Shown here: piece after piece, positions 33,925-43,730 of the stretch
Layout of the letters: every line of letters begins with the position of its first letter
How positions within the stretch are numbered: the stretch's first letter is position 1
Assembly (NCBI GenBank): GCA_030035585.1
Contig: CM057472.1
Location: 90,765,601 to 90,829,600, forward strand
Length of the DNA stretch: 64,000 nt
Direction: 5' to 3'
Origin: Dugong dugon
Taxonomy: Eukaryota > Chordata > Mammalia > Sirenia > Dugongidae
Made by a program: the position numbers and the translations under genes
The notes under the pieces: model-generated
Databases searched by the model: none
What the model saw: only the letters and a program-made list of their open reading frames with translations
Told to the model about the DNA's origin: nothing

Positions 33925-34035
33925 GCTTGGGGTCCCATTTTGATGACGATAGAATGGAGGTCCAGAGAAGTTGATTTCCCAAAGCTGGTCTCATTCCAGA
34001 GTTAGGATTGGATTTCAGAGATCTGTGAGTTTCCC
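33925..34035 (-). mobile_element. MIR-like fragment (antisense)
   Basis: GATGACGATAGAATGGAGGT, CCAGAGAAGTTGATTTCCCA and AGAGTTAGGATTGGATTTCA resemble the antisense MIR succession (ACAGATGAGG, AGGTTAAGTGACTTGCCC, GAGCCAGGATTCGAACCC). Confidence 0.5.
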
Positions 34036-34230
34036 TTATTACTATTGCTGCTCTACCGCTCCCATGGCTACTACTAACACAAGTAGTAAATAGTGATCAA
34101 TAATGAGGCCATTGAAGGCAGGGTGAGTATTTGGGTTCCAATCTTCCCAGCCGTTTCTGGGCTGTATGACTGTAGCCAAGTTTTTAGGAAGATAAACATG
34201 ACATGGACGAGGATGGTGGTGTTTTACTGC

Positions 34231-34452
34231 TTTTTTTTTTTTTTTCCCCTCCCAGCTGCCATCGCGTTGATTGACTCATGGCAACCTCATGTGTTGCCAA
34301 GTAGAACTGCACTCTGTAGGGTTTTCAAAGCTGTGCCCTTTCTGAAGCAGATTTCCAGACCTTTCTTCTGAGGAGTCTCTGGGTAGATTAGAACCATCAA
34401 CCTTTCTATTAGTAGTCAAACATTTAACCATTTGCACCACCCAGGGACTCCG
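34231..34452 (-). mobile_element. AfroSINE, long-body variant (antisense)
   Basis: After a T-tract, GCTGCCATCGCGTTGATTGA, GTAGGGTTTTCAAAGCTGTG, TTTCTGAAGCAGATTTCCAG and the end TTTGCACCACCCAGGGACTC. GTTTTACTGC at 34221-34230 and 34453-34462 is an exact 10-bp target duplication. Confidence 0.93.
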
Positions 34453-34654
34453 GTTTTACTGCACAGAGGTGATTATATTTCATTTATGTTCATCCAACAT
34501 AGAGTAATAATAAAAAAGAAAAGAAATGATACCTTGATGAAGAGGAAAGATGATTAACAAAGACTGTGAAGGTAGCAGGAAGGTCACAATAATCATTTCC
34601 TGCACTTAGTAAGTACAGAGAAAATTGCCCAGGATCTGAATAAAACGAAAATCA

Positions 34655-34855
34655 AGACCAGCTCTGAGTCAAATTCTGGTTCAAATCCTGGCTTCAAAGC
34701 TTCCTCATCTTAAAAAGGAAATGGTAACAGGACAAGCTTTATAGAGTTGCTTTAAGTATCAAATGAGTTTATGCATGGTGAAATGTTTACATAACACCAT
34801 CACATAGAAGGTGCTAGTTAATGCACGTTAGCTATTACTATTACCATTACTACTG
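34655..34855 (+). mobile_element. MIR
   Basis: CTGAGTCAAATTCTGGTTCA, GTATCAAATGAGTTTATGCA and ACATAGAAGGTGCTAGTTAA match the MIR order CTGGGTTCGAATCC, GATTAAATGAGTTAATAC and GCACATAGTAAGCGC. Confidence 0.8.
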
Positions 34856-35334
34856 TTATAACTCTATGTATGTGAATGATACAGTTCTTGCCAAGGGCCA
34901 TGGGCTAATTTGGCCTTGAATGATCAACTTGTTCATACTTAGTATAATCAATAGCATCCTTCTACAATTTCGGCAAAGTACTTTCTTTTCATTTTTAAAA
35001 TCTTTCCATAGCAAGTACAATGTTATAGCTTCCTCTTGGCCTTAAACTTGAGACACATTCATAGGCTATGTATAATTGCCTCTCTTTGCCAGTTACTGGT
35101 TATTAATTGGATTTTTTGCTGCTAGAGATGGTCTTGATGAGAAAAACAAAACAAATAATTACGATAACAGATTCTGGCCTATTTTCTGAAAACAAATACT
35201 CTGTTTAAGCCTGAAACATATAATTAATGTTTTTTAACGTTGGGTTTTTTTTTTTTTGATGAACCGCTGAAGCTCTTTGAACACATATTTCCTTATCTAA
35301 AAAATGTGGGGACTGGACTAGTCCCAGTTACCTT
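34856..35334. other. No recognised features
   Basis: AT-rich sequence with a T-tract near 35250, nothing else identified. Confidence 0.4.
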
Positions 35335-35565
35335 TTTTGAAGCATTTATCAGGTGCCAGGTTCTGTGGTAAGTGTATGATAGACATATTATCATTTAAAT
35401 ATACAGCAACTTGGTGAAGTAAATGTTATTTCTGTCTTTAAAGGGGAAACTGAGGCTCAACATTTAAATGAGCAGCCCAAGCTCTGTGACTGGCACATGG
35501 CAAGTCTTGATTTACACCCAGGTCTTTCTGACTCCAAAGCATAACAATTGTGCAAATCTAACATG
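35335..35565 (-). mobile_element. MIR (antisense)
   Basis: GAAGCATTTATCAGGTGCCA, AAGGGGAAACTGAGGCTCAA, and TTTACACCCAGGTCTTTCTG follow the antisense MIR order. Confidence 0.85.
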
Positions 35566-36224
35566 ACTGTGAAGATTTCTTCCACATCTAACATCCTGAG
35601 ATTTCACTTAAAACACTCTTTACTATAGTAGGCAAAGGTGTTTTGACGTATTGTCTTCAGCTTGAGGGGAAACAAGACAATTTAACGAAAATAAACATAG
35701 TGTATCAGGTATAAATTTACACATCACCACTCAGGGGCACAAAGGTATATTTTTTTAGTTTTCTATAACTGAAAGTTATTTTGTTCTCTAGTTCTCCCAA
35801 GTTGCCTAGAGCAGACACCTTATTGTATGGCATTCTGGTATATTCAGTCCAATCTAGTTGAGTTGTTAGCCAAATGCAAGCATTATGATTTTAGTCACTG
35901 CCAAGTTTGACGCTTCCTCAGTCTTGAGGGGAAAGAGAATCAATATTTTAGGGTTCCGCTACTTCACTTTCATTTTTCACTTTTCTTTCTATTAGTGGTA
36001 TTGGTGTAGAAAAAAACTATGTCATATCATCATGGAGGGGAGAAGTGTCTCTGGTCAGTGTTGGTCAGAAGCTTCTGGATCCTTGCTGGTCACTGTTGGT
36101 GATAAAATTTGTCCTACTTGACCTATCACATGTTCTGATGTCTGCGGCAGATGATTAAGTTTCATGCATTCTACATCTCCTTTGTTTTGACCCTGGATGT
36201 CATCCAGTGGATTTTTAGCCATTA
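35566..36224. other. No recognised features
   Basis: Nothing identified. A short imperfect repeat (GGTCAGTGTTGGTCAGAAGC and GGTCACTGTTGGTGATAAAA) occurs at about 36053-36107. Confidence 0.4.
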
Positions 36225-36405
36225 TAGTGCTAACTGAAAGGCTGGCAGTTCAAATCCAGCCAGAAGCACCTAAGAAGAAAGGCCTGGTAATCTACTTCCA
36301 AAATATCACAGCTATTGAAATCTCTACAGAGTACAGTTCTACTCTGAAACACATGGGGTTGCTTTAAGTTAAAATCAATTCCTAGACAACTGGTTTGGTT
36401 TTTTG
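36225..36405 (+). mobile_element. AfroSINE, old diverged, lacking the first bases
   Basis: GTGCTAACTGAAAGGCTGGC, B box-like GTTCAAATCC, GAAGAAAGGCCTGGTAATCT and the end CTAGACAACTGGTTTGG. The A-box region is lost. Same older subfamily as 22053 and 23501. Open frames read from the antisense strand are not genes. Confidence 0.85.
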
Positions 36406-37085
36406 AGGGGTGTGTGAGAACCACTGGATGTGCTGCAAGCGGCAAAGAGCCAATGGAGAAATGGGAGAACATCCTTGATCTCTCTTTCTGCCTTGTCATG
36501 AGACTTTTTTTTCCCCCCAGCTCCACTATGGCTGCGGTGTTGGCATGCCTTCCTGTTTGAGGACAAAAACCAGGTGGTTTAGAGCCAGTTGAATACAAAA
36601 TCACCATTTAACCCTTGTCTTATTCCTTTAAAAGCTCTCCCAGTCCCTTCAGATAACACCTACCCCCATCTCCTAGGTCTGGAAGGGATTTTCCTTTACT
36701 TATGGGGAGGAACTTCCTGTATGTCATATCCTGAAAACTTTCTGCTCCATATTTATTCTGTGGTCAGGTCTTGATGCTGTATTTTGTATTATGTAATCTT
36801 CAACTTTCTGAGTTTTCAGGAAATCCTTTGCTATTTTCTGAAGACTTTCTTTCAGGAATATTATTCAATTATGGATTTTTTGAAGTCTACTTCAAAACAA
36901 AAGTTAAGCAATTGTTTCCTTATAGGGATCTCCTGCCTATCCCTGGAAGCAGTTACAAATGCTTTGGCTATAATTTGTTGAAGGGCAGAGATCCTTGAGG
37001 CAATTAGGAACAGTCAAGATTACCCCACTGGGGCAAAGCACTCTATCTTCACTGGGATTAGTGCTTACCTTCTATAATGAAGGGT
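36406..37085. other. No recognised features
   Basis: Nothing identified. The short frames here overlap one another in different phases. Confidence 0.4.
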
Positions 37086-37202
37086 TTTCAGTGATTCTCG
37101 AAGAGCACCCATATTTCCCACCTTGCGTCTAAGTATGGCCATGTGACTGGTTCTAACCAGAAATATGAAAGGAATTTGCTGTATCAGTTCTAGGGTGACA
37201 TG
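37086..37202 (+). mobile_element. MaLR/MLT1-like LTR, first piece
   Basis: TATTTCCCACCTTGCGTCTA and GGCCATGTGACTGGTTCTAA match the region TTTCCCTTTGCAACTAGG and GGCCATGTGACTAAGTTCTGG of old MLT1-type LTRs. The element resumes at 37947. Confidence 0.55.
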
Positions 37203-37946
37203 TGTTTTAGTCATCTAGTGCTGCTAGAACAGAAATGCCACAAGTGGATAACTTTAACAAAGAAAAATTCATTCTCTCACAGTCTAGCAGGCTAGAAGTC
37301 CAAATTTAGGGAACCAGCTCCAGGGGAAGGCTTTCTTTCTCTCTCAACTTTGGGGGAAGGTCTTTGTCATCCATTTTCCCTGGTTGAGGCACTTCTCAGC
37401 ACAGAGTCCTTGAGTCCAAAGGATGCTCTGTTTTTTTTGGCTCTTGTTTCTAGGTGGTATGAGGTCCCCATGTCTCTCTGTTCACTTCTCTCTTTTATAG
37501 CTCAAAGAGATTGACTTAAGACACAACCTGATCTTGTAGGTTAAGTCCTGCCTCATTAATATAACTGCTGCTAATATCACCTCATTAACATCATGTTGTT
37601 GTTGTTGTTGTTAGGTGCCATCAAGTAGGTTCCAACTCATAACGACACTGTGTACAACAGAACGAAACACTGCTCAGTCCTGCGCCATCCTTACAACCAT
37701 TGTTATGCTTGAGCCCATTGTTGCAGCCACTGTGTCAATCTGTCTTGTTGAAGGTCTTCCTCTTTTTCTCTGACCATCTACTCTACCAAGCATGATGTCC
37801 TCATTAACATCATAGAAGTAGGATTTACAACACATAGGAAAATCACATCAGATGACAAAATGATGGACAATCACACAGTACTGGTAATTGTGGCCTAGCC
37901 AAGTTGACACACATTTTTTTGGAGGGGCACAATTCAATCCATAACA
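37203..37946 (-). mobile_element. Solo LTR, ERVL-MaLR-like (antisense), itself interrupted
   Basis: Starts TGTTTTAGTCATCTAGTGCT and ends ATTCAATCCATAACA, as in the 28561-29079 LTR, to which it is closely similar along most of its length. Without the RTE piece and its duplication it is about 525 bp. The antisense polyadenylation signal lies within TTCATTCTCTC near 37267. No internal retroviral sequence is present. Confidence 0.9.
37595..37798 (-). mobile_element. RTE 3' fragment nested in LTR (antisense)
   Basis: GTTGTTGTTGTTGTTGTTAG through ACAACAGAACGAAACACTGC and TTGAGCCCATTGTTGCAGCC to ACCAAGCATGATGT. The 15-bp CCTCATTAACATCAT at 37580-37594 and 37799-37813 is an exact target duplication of LTR sequence. 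The RTE 3' tail here is a (GTT)n run on this strand. Confidence 0.95.
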
Positions 37947-38213
37947 TGTGATTAATACATTCCTGTGCTTTTCCCATGCTCTGTCTTATCCCCTGACTAC
38001 ACGCTGGATGTCAACATCAACGGTGACCATGGGAGTCCTGTGTTAATACTCAGTGATTCTATGCCATTTTGGGTCCCTGCATGACAGTATGGAGCAGACA
38101 GTCCCCTCTCATCCTCTCACTGGGTGAAAAATAAATTTCTGTTGGGCATACCCACTTGAGATTTTGGAGTTCATCTCTTATACAACCTAGTGCTACTTTA
38201 ATAAAGCAGGAGT
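37947..38213 (+). mobile_element. MaLR/MLT1-like LTR, second piece
   Basis: CCATGCTCTGTCTTATCCCC, GGGAGTCCTGTGTTAATACT and the AAAAATAAATTTCTGTTGGG polyadenylation region near 38147 fit the 3' half of an old MLT1-type LTR in sense. Ends near 38213. Confidence 0.6.
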
Positions 38214-38379
38214 GAAAAGACATTACTTTATTTTATTTATTTAATTATCTCAGCAACAATAACAAAGTAAAATTTTCTTGAAGGAATAAAGGAATCCTTT
38301 TAAAGGACAAAGTCATTTCTTCCACTCATTATTTGGAATATAGGTGCCGAATATATTTTGATCTTGGCTGGAAATTGGT

Positions 38380-38572
38380 GGTTGGCAAACTCTGGCCTAT
38401 GGCCTGTTTTTGTAAGGGTCATGCGTTAAGAATGGTTTTTGCATTTTTAAAGAGTTGTGAAAATAAAACAAAACATAAGAAAAAAGAATATGTTACAGAG
38501 ATCATATATGGCCCAAGAAGCCTAAACTTTTACTATCCAACCCTTTATAAAACATTTGCCATTCCCTGGTGT
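38380..38572 (+). mobile_element. hAT-type nonautonomous DNA transposon relic
   Basis: GTTGGCAAACTCTGGCCTAT at the left, then GCCTGTTTTTGTAAGG, and AAGCCTAAACTTTTACTATC with AACATTTGCCATTCCCTGGT at the right. These match a common mammalian hAT-derived repeat whose ends read GGTTGGCAAACT and AGTTTGCCGACCCCTG. I cannot name the subfamily. Confidence 0.7.
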
Positions 38573-38626
38573 AAATGGTGGAGAGCTCAATGAGCTTCAA
38601 CTACATTGTATAGAAAAGACTGCTCT

Positions 38627-39299
38627 TGTGATGGTTAAGATGGTATGTCAACTTGGCTGGGCCACGATTTTCAGTGTTTTGGCAGTTGTATAATGTTGTG
38701 ATCACTTCCCTGTTAAATTTGATATATGATCACCCCCGTGATGGAATCTGCTGAGTGGTACTGGCGGGGGTGGGTCCTGTGGCAGCTCACCACCCCTTCA
38801 GCCTTCATCTCTCCGCCCTCCACAGGGTACTTCCTTCCTGCTCGCCGTGCCAAGGTTTTTGGCTCGTTCTGGACCCAGGAGCTGCCTCTTGTCCTCTCAC
38901 CCCTGTTTGGGACTTGAGCTAGCAGCTTACCTGTTGATCTTGGGATTGTTGATCTTCACAGACTGTGAGCAAGAGTCCTGCACCCCGACCTGCTGATCTT
39001 GGGTTCACCAGCCCTTGCCGATATGTGAATCAGGAGAAACTTTGTGGTCTCGCCTGCTGATCTTAAAATTCGTCGACCTTCACAGCCTGTGAGTGAGAGC
39101 CTTTCTCTCCAACCTGCCGATCTTGGGTTCACCAGCTTCTGCAGCTGCATGAATTGGAAGAGGCCTCTACCCTGATCCACAGGCTTGGGACGTTCTAGCC
39201 TTTATAATCATGTGAGCTATTTCCTTGATTTAAATCTCTCTTTATATATATTTATACACTTTACTGGTTTTGCTTCTCTAGAGAACCCAGCCTAAGACA
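38627..39299 (+). mobile_element. Solo LTR with exact GCTCT duplication
   Basis: Starts TGTGATGGTTAAGATGGTAT and ends GAGAACCCAGCCTAAGACA, with GCTCT at 38622-38626 and 39300-39304. TG...CA termini and a 5-bp duplication are as expected for an ERVL-type LTR; the length is 673 bp. The terminal GAGAACCC-CTAAGACA block is shared by several mammalian ERVL LTRs. Its middle holds an internal alternating array (38930-39170). No internal retroviral sequence follows. Confidence 0.9.
38930..39170 (+). repeat. A-B-A'-B' array inside the LTR
   Basis: Four units each starting CCTG(C/T)(T/C)GATCTT lie at 38930, 38989, 39053 and 39113. Units 1 and 3 share GATCTTCACAGACTGTGAG or GACCTTCACAGCCTGTGAG; units 2 and 4 share GATCTTGGGTTCACCAGC. 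So a roughly 120-bp dimer is present twice, and the two halves of the dimer derive from one ancestral unit. Confidence 0.85.
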
Positions 39300-39304
39300 G
39301 CTCT

Positions 39305-40466
39305 GAATATAAATAATTGAATATTCTATCCTAGATTTAACTGTGATGCTGTGACTTAAGACTTCGAAATTGACAGGGGCTCTGTGGACATTGCACACTT
39401 GACCTAACACCACTAGTGGAAAAGTAGTAAGAGTTGCTCAATCTTCATTCCTTATGTCTGTAGGACTAAAAGCAGCTTGACTCGTTCATTTAATTGACTG
39501 ATTATTTTTGAGCTGATAGTCAATTTGATATTGCACAGACACAGCCAGAGAGGAGAAACTGTTCTTTTGTGTTTACTTTGGATTGGTGGCTCCCTAAACC
39601 AAGGCCAATGACTCTTGGATTTATAGGGTAGATGAAACATTGTCAACACTTCAATGAGGAAAAGAAATTCTCTTGAGACTTGAGTAACTAAAACACGGTA
39701 ATGTTCTTTTCTTCCTCCATTTACAGCCTCAGAAAAGCTTAGTACATTTGTCCAGAATAATCTAGATTAAGCATCACGTTCTAAATGTATTATAAATGTA
39801 CAGCTTTCAGTAGGTTTGTAGCCAAACCTATCCTTTTTATCCCGTGGGTCATTGATGATAATTAAGAGGCTGTGCTTGTGGTTTTCAAGGGGAACCAAAA
39901 TCAAGACTGTACTATAATTAAGTCTATGCTTATAGTATGTGCCAATGAGCAAGATTTGTTTAAGTTGGCAGATTTTAAAGCTTATGAAAAATATTTTTTA
40001 TTTTCCTGCCACTAATTATGTTATGATTAAGTTACATCTGCTGGAGTGTAATTGTCTATTGCATGATACTTTTTCTACATGGGTCCCTAGAAATTTTCCA
40101 CTTCAAAAGTGCTGATGGAGGGTTTGCTGCACCTTGTTAATGATATAACTTTGTTTTACACAGTTCGGTTTATCGTCTTCTCCCTAGGAGCTCCTTAGTA
40201 ATCATTTTCAGAAGAATAAAAATCTTAGTTTAAGCTGTTTATCTTGGAGATAGGTTTTTTCATCTGCCCCTTGTGAATTCTAGGAAAATCATGATTATTG
40301 TGGGTCCCAAGAGAAAGGGGCCCACTCAGCTGTGCTAATGAGAAACTTCTCCAAGAGATGGCACTGAGAATTCATTTTCATTTTAATTTCTATGTAGATA
40401 GTTTCAAGTTTTTTCCAGGGCCACAGAACTAGTGAAACTCTGGAATGTGTTTCATAATTGATACCA
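39305..40466. other. No recognised features
   Basis: Nothing identified between the two LTRs. Frames are short and overlap. Confidence 0.4.
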
Positions 40467-41055
40467 TGTATCTTAGTTACTAGAGCCCTGATGGCACAGT
40501 GGTTAAGAGCTATGGCCGCTAACCAAAAGGTCAACAGTTCAAATCTACCAGCTGCTCCTTGGAAACCCTATGGAGCAGTTCTACTCTGCCCTATAGGGTC
40601 ACCATAAGTCAGGATTGACTCGATGGCAACAGGGTTTTGGTTTGATCTTAGTTATCTAGTGCTGCTATTACAGAAATGCCACAAGTGGGTGGCTTCAACA
40701 AAGAGAAATTTGTTTTCTCACAGTTTAGTAGGCTAAAGGTCTGAATTCAGGGTGCAAGCTCTAGGGTGAGGCTTTTTCTCTCTGTTGGCTCTGGGAGAAA
40801 GTTGCTGTCTCTTTTCAGCTTCTGTTCTCAGTTCCTTGAAGATCTCATGTGGCGTGACATCTATCTTCCCCCAAATACTTGCTTAATCTACTCTTTTATA
40901 GCTCAAAAGAGATTGACTTAAAACACAACCTACACTAATACTGCCATATTAATATAATGAAGAAAACCCATTCCCCAAAAGGAGATTATAACCGCAGGTG
41001 TAAGGGTTAGAATTTACTACACATATTTTTGGGAAACACAATGCAATCCATAAAA
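40467..41055 (-). mobile_element. Solo LTR, ERVL-MaLR-like (antisense), with SINE near its end
   Basis: The terminal TGTATCTTAGTTA is followed by an AfroSINE and then ATCTTAGTTATCTAGTGC; the rest continues as TTTAGTAGGCTAAAGGTCTG and ends ATGCAATCCATAAA. Similar to the 7846-8255 copy, including the AAAAGAGATTGACTTAAAAC block. The SINE duplication shows that the LTR was present first. No internal sequence is present. Confidence 0.87.
40480..40644 (+). mobile_element. AfroSINE inserted at an LTR terminus
   Basis: TAGAGCCCTGATGGCACAGT, ACCAAAAGGTCAACAGTTCA, TATGGAGCAGTTCTACTCTG and the end GACTCGATGGCAACAGGGTT. The exact 10-bp ATCTTAGTTA at 40470-40479 and 40645-40654 is the target duplication. 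This is the short body form. Confidence 0.95.
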
Positions 41056-41125
41056 CCACCTATTGTCCTCGTATATAATCCTCACCTTCCATATGGGAGA
41101 CATGGGTTAGATGTCATGTAGAGCC

Positions 41126-41364
41126 ACCACCCATCTATCAGTGGCAGATTGTCTGTTGCTACTATGCTGAACAGGTTTCAGCAGAACTTCTAGACTAAGG
41201 TGGATTAGAAAGAAAGGCCTGGCAAGCTATTTCTGAAAGTTAGCCAATGAAAACCCTATGGTCTGATCCACAAATTGGGATGGTACAGGACCAGGCAACA
41301 TTTTATTCTGTTGTGCATGGGGTCACCATGAGTCGGCTGCTAACTTGACATCAGCTAACAACAA
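41126..41364 (+). mobile_element. RTE-tailed SINE lacking its tRNA head
   Basis: ACTATGCTGAACAGGTTTCA, GAAAGAAAGGCCTGGCAAGC, GGGATGGTACAGGACCAGGC and the end CATCAGCTAACAACAAT. This order equals the body and tail of the tRNA-Gly-headed SINE at 47551, so it is a 5'-truncated copy of that family. The first half resembles the RTE leader (13794-13960) and the end resembles the RTE 3' end. Confidence 0.8.
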
Positions 41365-41559
41365 TATTTTCTTCACTCATATTTTATATTCTTCCCAGTT
41401 TTAGATAGTTACAATTTTTTTTTTTTTTGCCTCTGAGACTCTAGGACTTTGTATTAGATCACTGAGTGTGTATGTAGGACAATGTTCCTCTTAAGTCGTC
41501 CCAACCCTGTTTCCTCCTCTCCCTCTTCGACGTTTAAGCCACTTAACCTAGGGATCATG

Positions 41560-41660
41560 ATGGCAAAGTCCATATTTGTCTTTCCCACCATTTGATTCCT
41601 GAGGATCCGTCATGGAGCCTGGCACGTAATACATATTTGCTGAAATAACTAACGAATGAT
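41560..41660 (+). mobile_element. L2 3' end fragment
   Basis: CATGGAGCCTGGCACGTAAT and ACATATTTGCTGAAATAACT resemble AGTGCCTGGCACATAGTAGG and AATAAATATTTGTTGAATGA. Confidence 0.6.
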
Positions 41661-41834
41661 ATCTTTCCCCTGCAGTGGCTTCCTAGAGCCTTCTCAAAAG
41701 TCCTATTTTAGCTCTCTAGAGTTCATTTTATACTTCTGGAAATTAAGGCATTAGAGTAGATTAACCCCGAGGTCTTTCCCTGCTCCAAAATTCTGTGATT
41801 TTTAAATACATACTTTATGACTGATGCATTTTAT

Positions 41835-42300
41835 TCAGTCACTTGATTCATTCAATCATTCAACAAATATTTGTCAAGTAATGTTCAAAGTGCAGGGTGA
41901 ACATGGTTGAAAAGTCCTTGATCTCATGGAACTTACCTTTTTATTGTGGAAGAAGGAAAGCTAAGTAAATCACAAAAATATTAGATAGTAAAAAATGTTC
42001 TAAAGAGAATTAGAACAGAACACTGTGAATGAGAGTCACTAGGGGGCAAATTTAGACTGAGGGCTTGGAAAAGTCTTCTCTAAGGAAGTAGCATAAGTCA
42101 GCCATGCATGGATAAGGTGGTAGAACATTCCAGGAAGGAGGAGCAACGAAGGTAAAGGCCTCATGGCAAGAACAAGATGGTGACATTGGAAGGCCAATGG
42201 GGCTGAAGCATAGGGAATAAATGACAAGCTGAAGCTTTGAGCAGGATTTGGAGGTGGTGGCTGGGCGTCAAAGTAAGGTGGGGTGGCCTAGTGGAAACAT
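41835..42300 (-). mobile_element. L2 fragment (antisense)
   Basis: TTCAATCATTCAACAAATAT, CTTGATCTCATGGAACTTAC, GAAAAGTCTTCTCTAAGGAA, AACATTCCAGGAAGGAGGAG and AAAGGCCTCATGGCAAGAAC follow the antisense L2 order from the 3' end inwards. Confidence 0.85.
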
Positions 42301-43164
42301 CAACTATTCAACATGAAAACATTAGCAAGAATAGCATTTGAAAAGCATTCTTGGGCTGAGGCTGAAAAGGCTGAAAATTAATCTAGGATCTTAGTCCACT
42401 GTCTACATTACATCCTTGAAACATGGATAAAACTCCTACGTAAGCCTAGGACAACACACAAAAATATCCTTAAAGAAGGGTCAGAAAAGCAAAAAAGAAA
42501 GAAAAAAAATTCTACAACATTTAATCCAAAATGGATTCACAGAGGGAGGTCTTTCTTCTTGAAAGCAATTATACTTTACAAAGTGTTTGTTTCTCTGGTG
42601 TTTCAGCTTCCCATGATGCCTGACTTCATTAAAGCAGGCAGGAAACAGGGTTTGCTTTGATGTGCTGGTAGAATTCTATCTGCTGAGCTGCAACTAACTG
42701 CTTTGATGAAAACAAAAAATATAATATAACACTATACAAGAAGAAGATCAATACTTGCACATTGTTCAAACTTAGAAAGAAAACAAAGGGAAAAATAACA
42801 GAAACACAATATAGTGTTTTATCTGTCACGCTTTGTTTACATTAAACTAGGAGAAGACAGTTTGGCTGAATGTACGTATCAGAGTGCCATTTGAGAAAAA
42901 TTTCATTGTAGCTTGGCTCATGGATTTTATTCTCTCTCACTCTGTGTGTTTTCACAGGCAAGTTATTTGTTTATTCTGTTATTATCTAGGCTACCTTTGT
43001 TTTTAGAATGAGACAGGTAGATGAGTTTATCATGACTGTAGCTCAAGCAATGCTGGCAAGATATAGTTGTGAAAACCGCGTCTGAATTTTTATTGCATCC
43101 TCTCTACTTTTCTACAATAATAATAATAACAATAAATCTCAAATTAAACTAAGTGCTTCTTTAT
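42301..43164. other. No recognised features
   Basis: Nothing identified other than an AAT-rich tract at about 43115-43135. Confidence 0.4.
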
Positions 43165-43320
43165 AGATTGGCAGAGAATTGGGCTCTAATCTCAGCTCTG
43201 CCACCAACTAGAGTGAGCCCTATGTCAAATTTCTTGAACTCTGGGCGCTCCATCTGGGATGGTTGAAGTTTGATCAGATCAAAGTTGAAGGCCTTCCATG
43301 CTATGAGGTTCTGTGATCCT
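43165..43320 (+). mobile_element. MIR fragment
   Basis: GGGCTCTAATCTCAGCTCTG, CCACCAACTAGAGTGAGCC and CTTGAACTCTGGGCGCTCCA match the first half of MIR (AATCCCGGCTCTGCCACTTACTAGCTGTG). Confidence 0.7.
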
Positions 43321-43577
43321 AAATATGTACAAGTCCTTAGTATCCTCACTGCTTATTTTGACTATACAAACATAGGGACCCATGATTTTTCTCTTAAATA
43401 ATATTCTGATAATTGTAACCAAATGAGGATAGGAAAAAGGAGAGATGCTTTCTTTGGAGTCTATTCAGAGAATAAAAAGCCTTTATATCTACGAATCCTG
43501 CATACTTCTTGGCACCACAAAATGAACAACAAATTCATCAATAGAATTAAAGGAATGATTGGTATGTTTTAGATCTT

Positions 43578-43730
43578 TGCTAATTAAGCGTGGACCAGCA
43601 ACATCAGCATCACTTGGGGGCTTGTTAGAAATACAGAATCTTAGCACCCCCTCCACCCCTGCCCAGACTTACTGAGTCACAATCTTCATTATAACAAGAG
43701 TCCTAGGTGGAATAATTTACACATTAAAAT
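43578..43730 (+). mobile_element. hAT-type MER5/MER58-like relic
   Basis: TGGACCAGCAACATCAGCAT, CACTTGGGGGCTTGTTAGAA, ATACAGAATCTTAGCACCCC, ACTGAGTCACAATCTTCATT and ATAACAAGAGTCCTAGGTGG follow a well-known mammalian hAT nonautonomous element. Confidence 0.85.

Noticed and set aside
36230..36607. 125-codon antisense frame as a possible gene
   Set aside because: Overlaps the AfroSINE at 36225-36405 and has SINE-derived residues; no independent coding signal.
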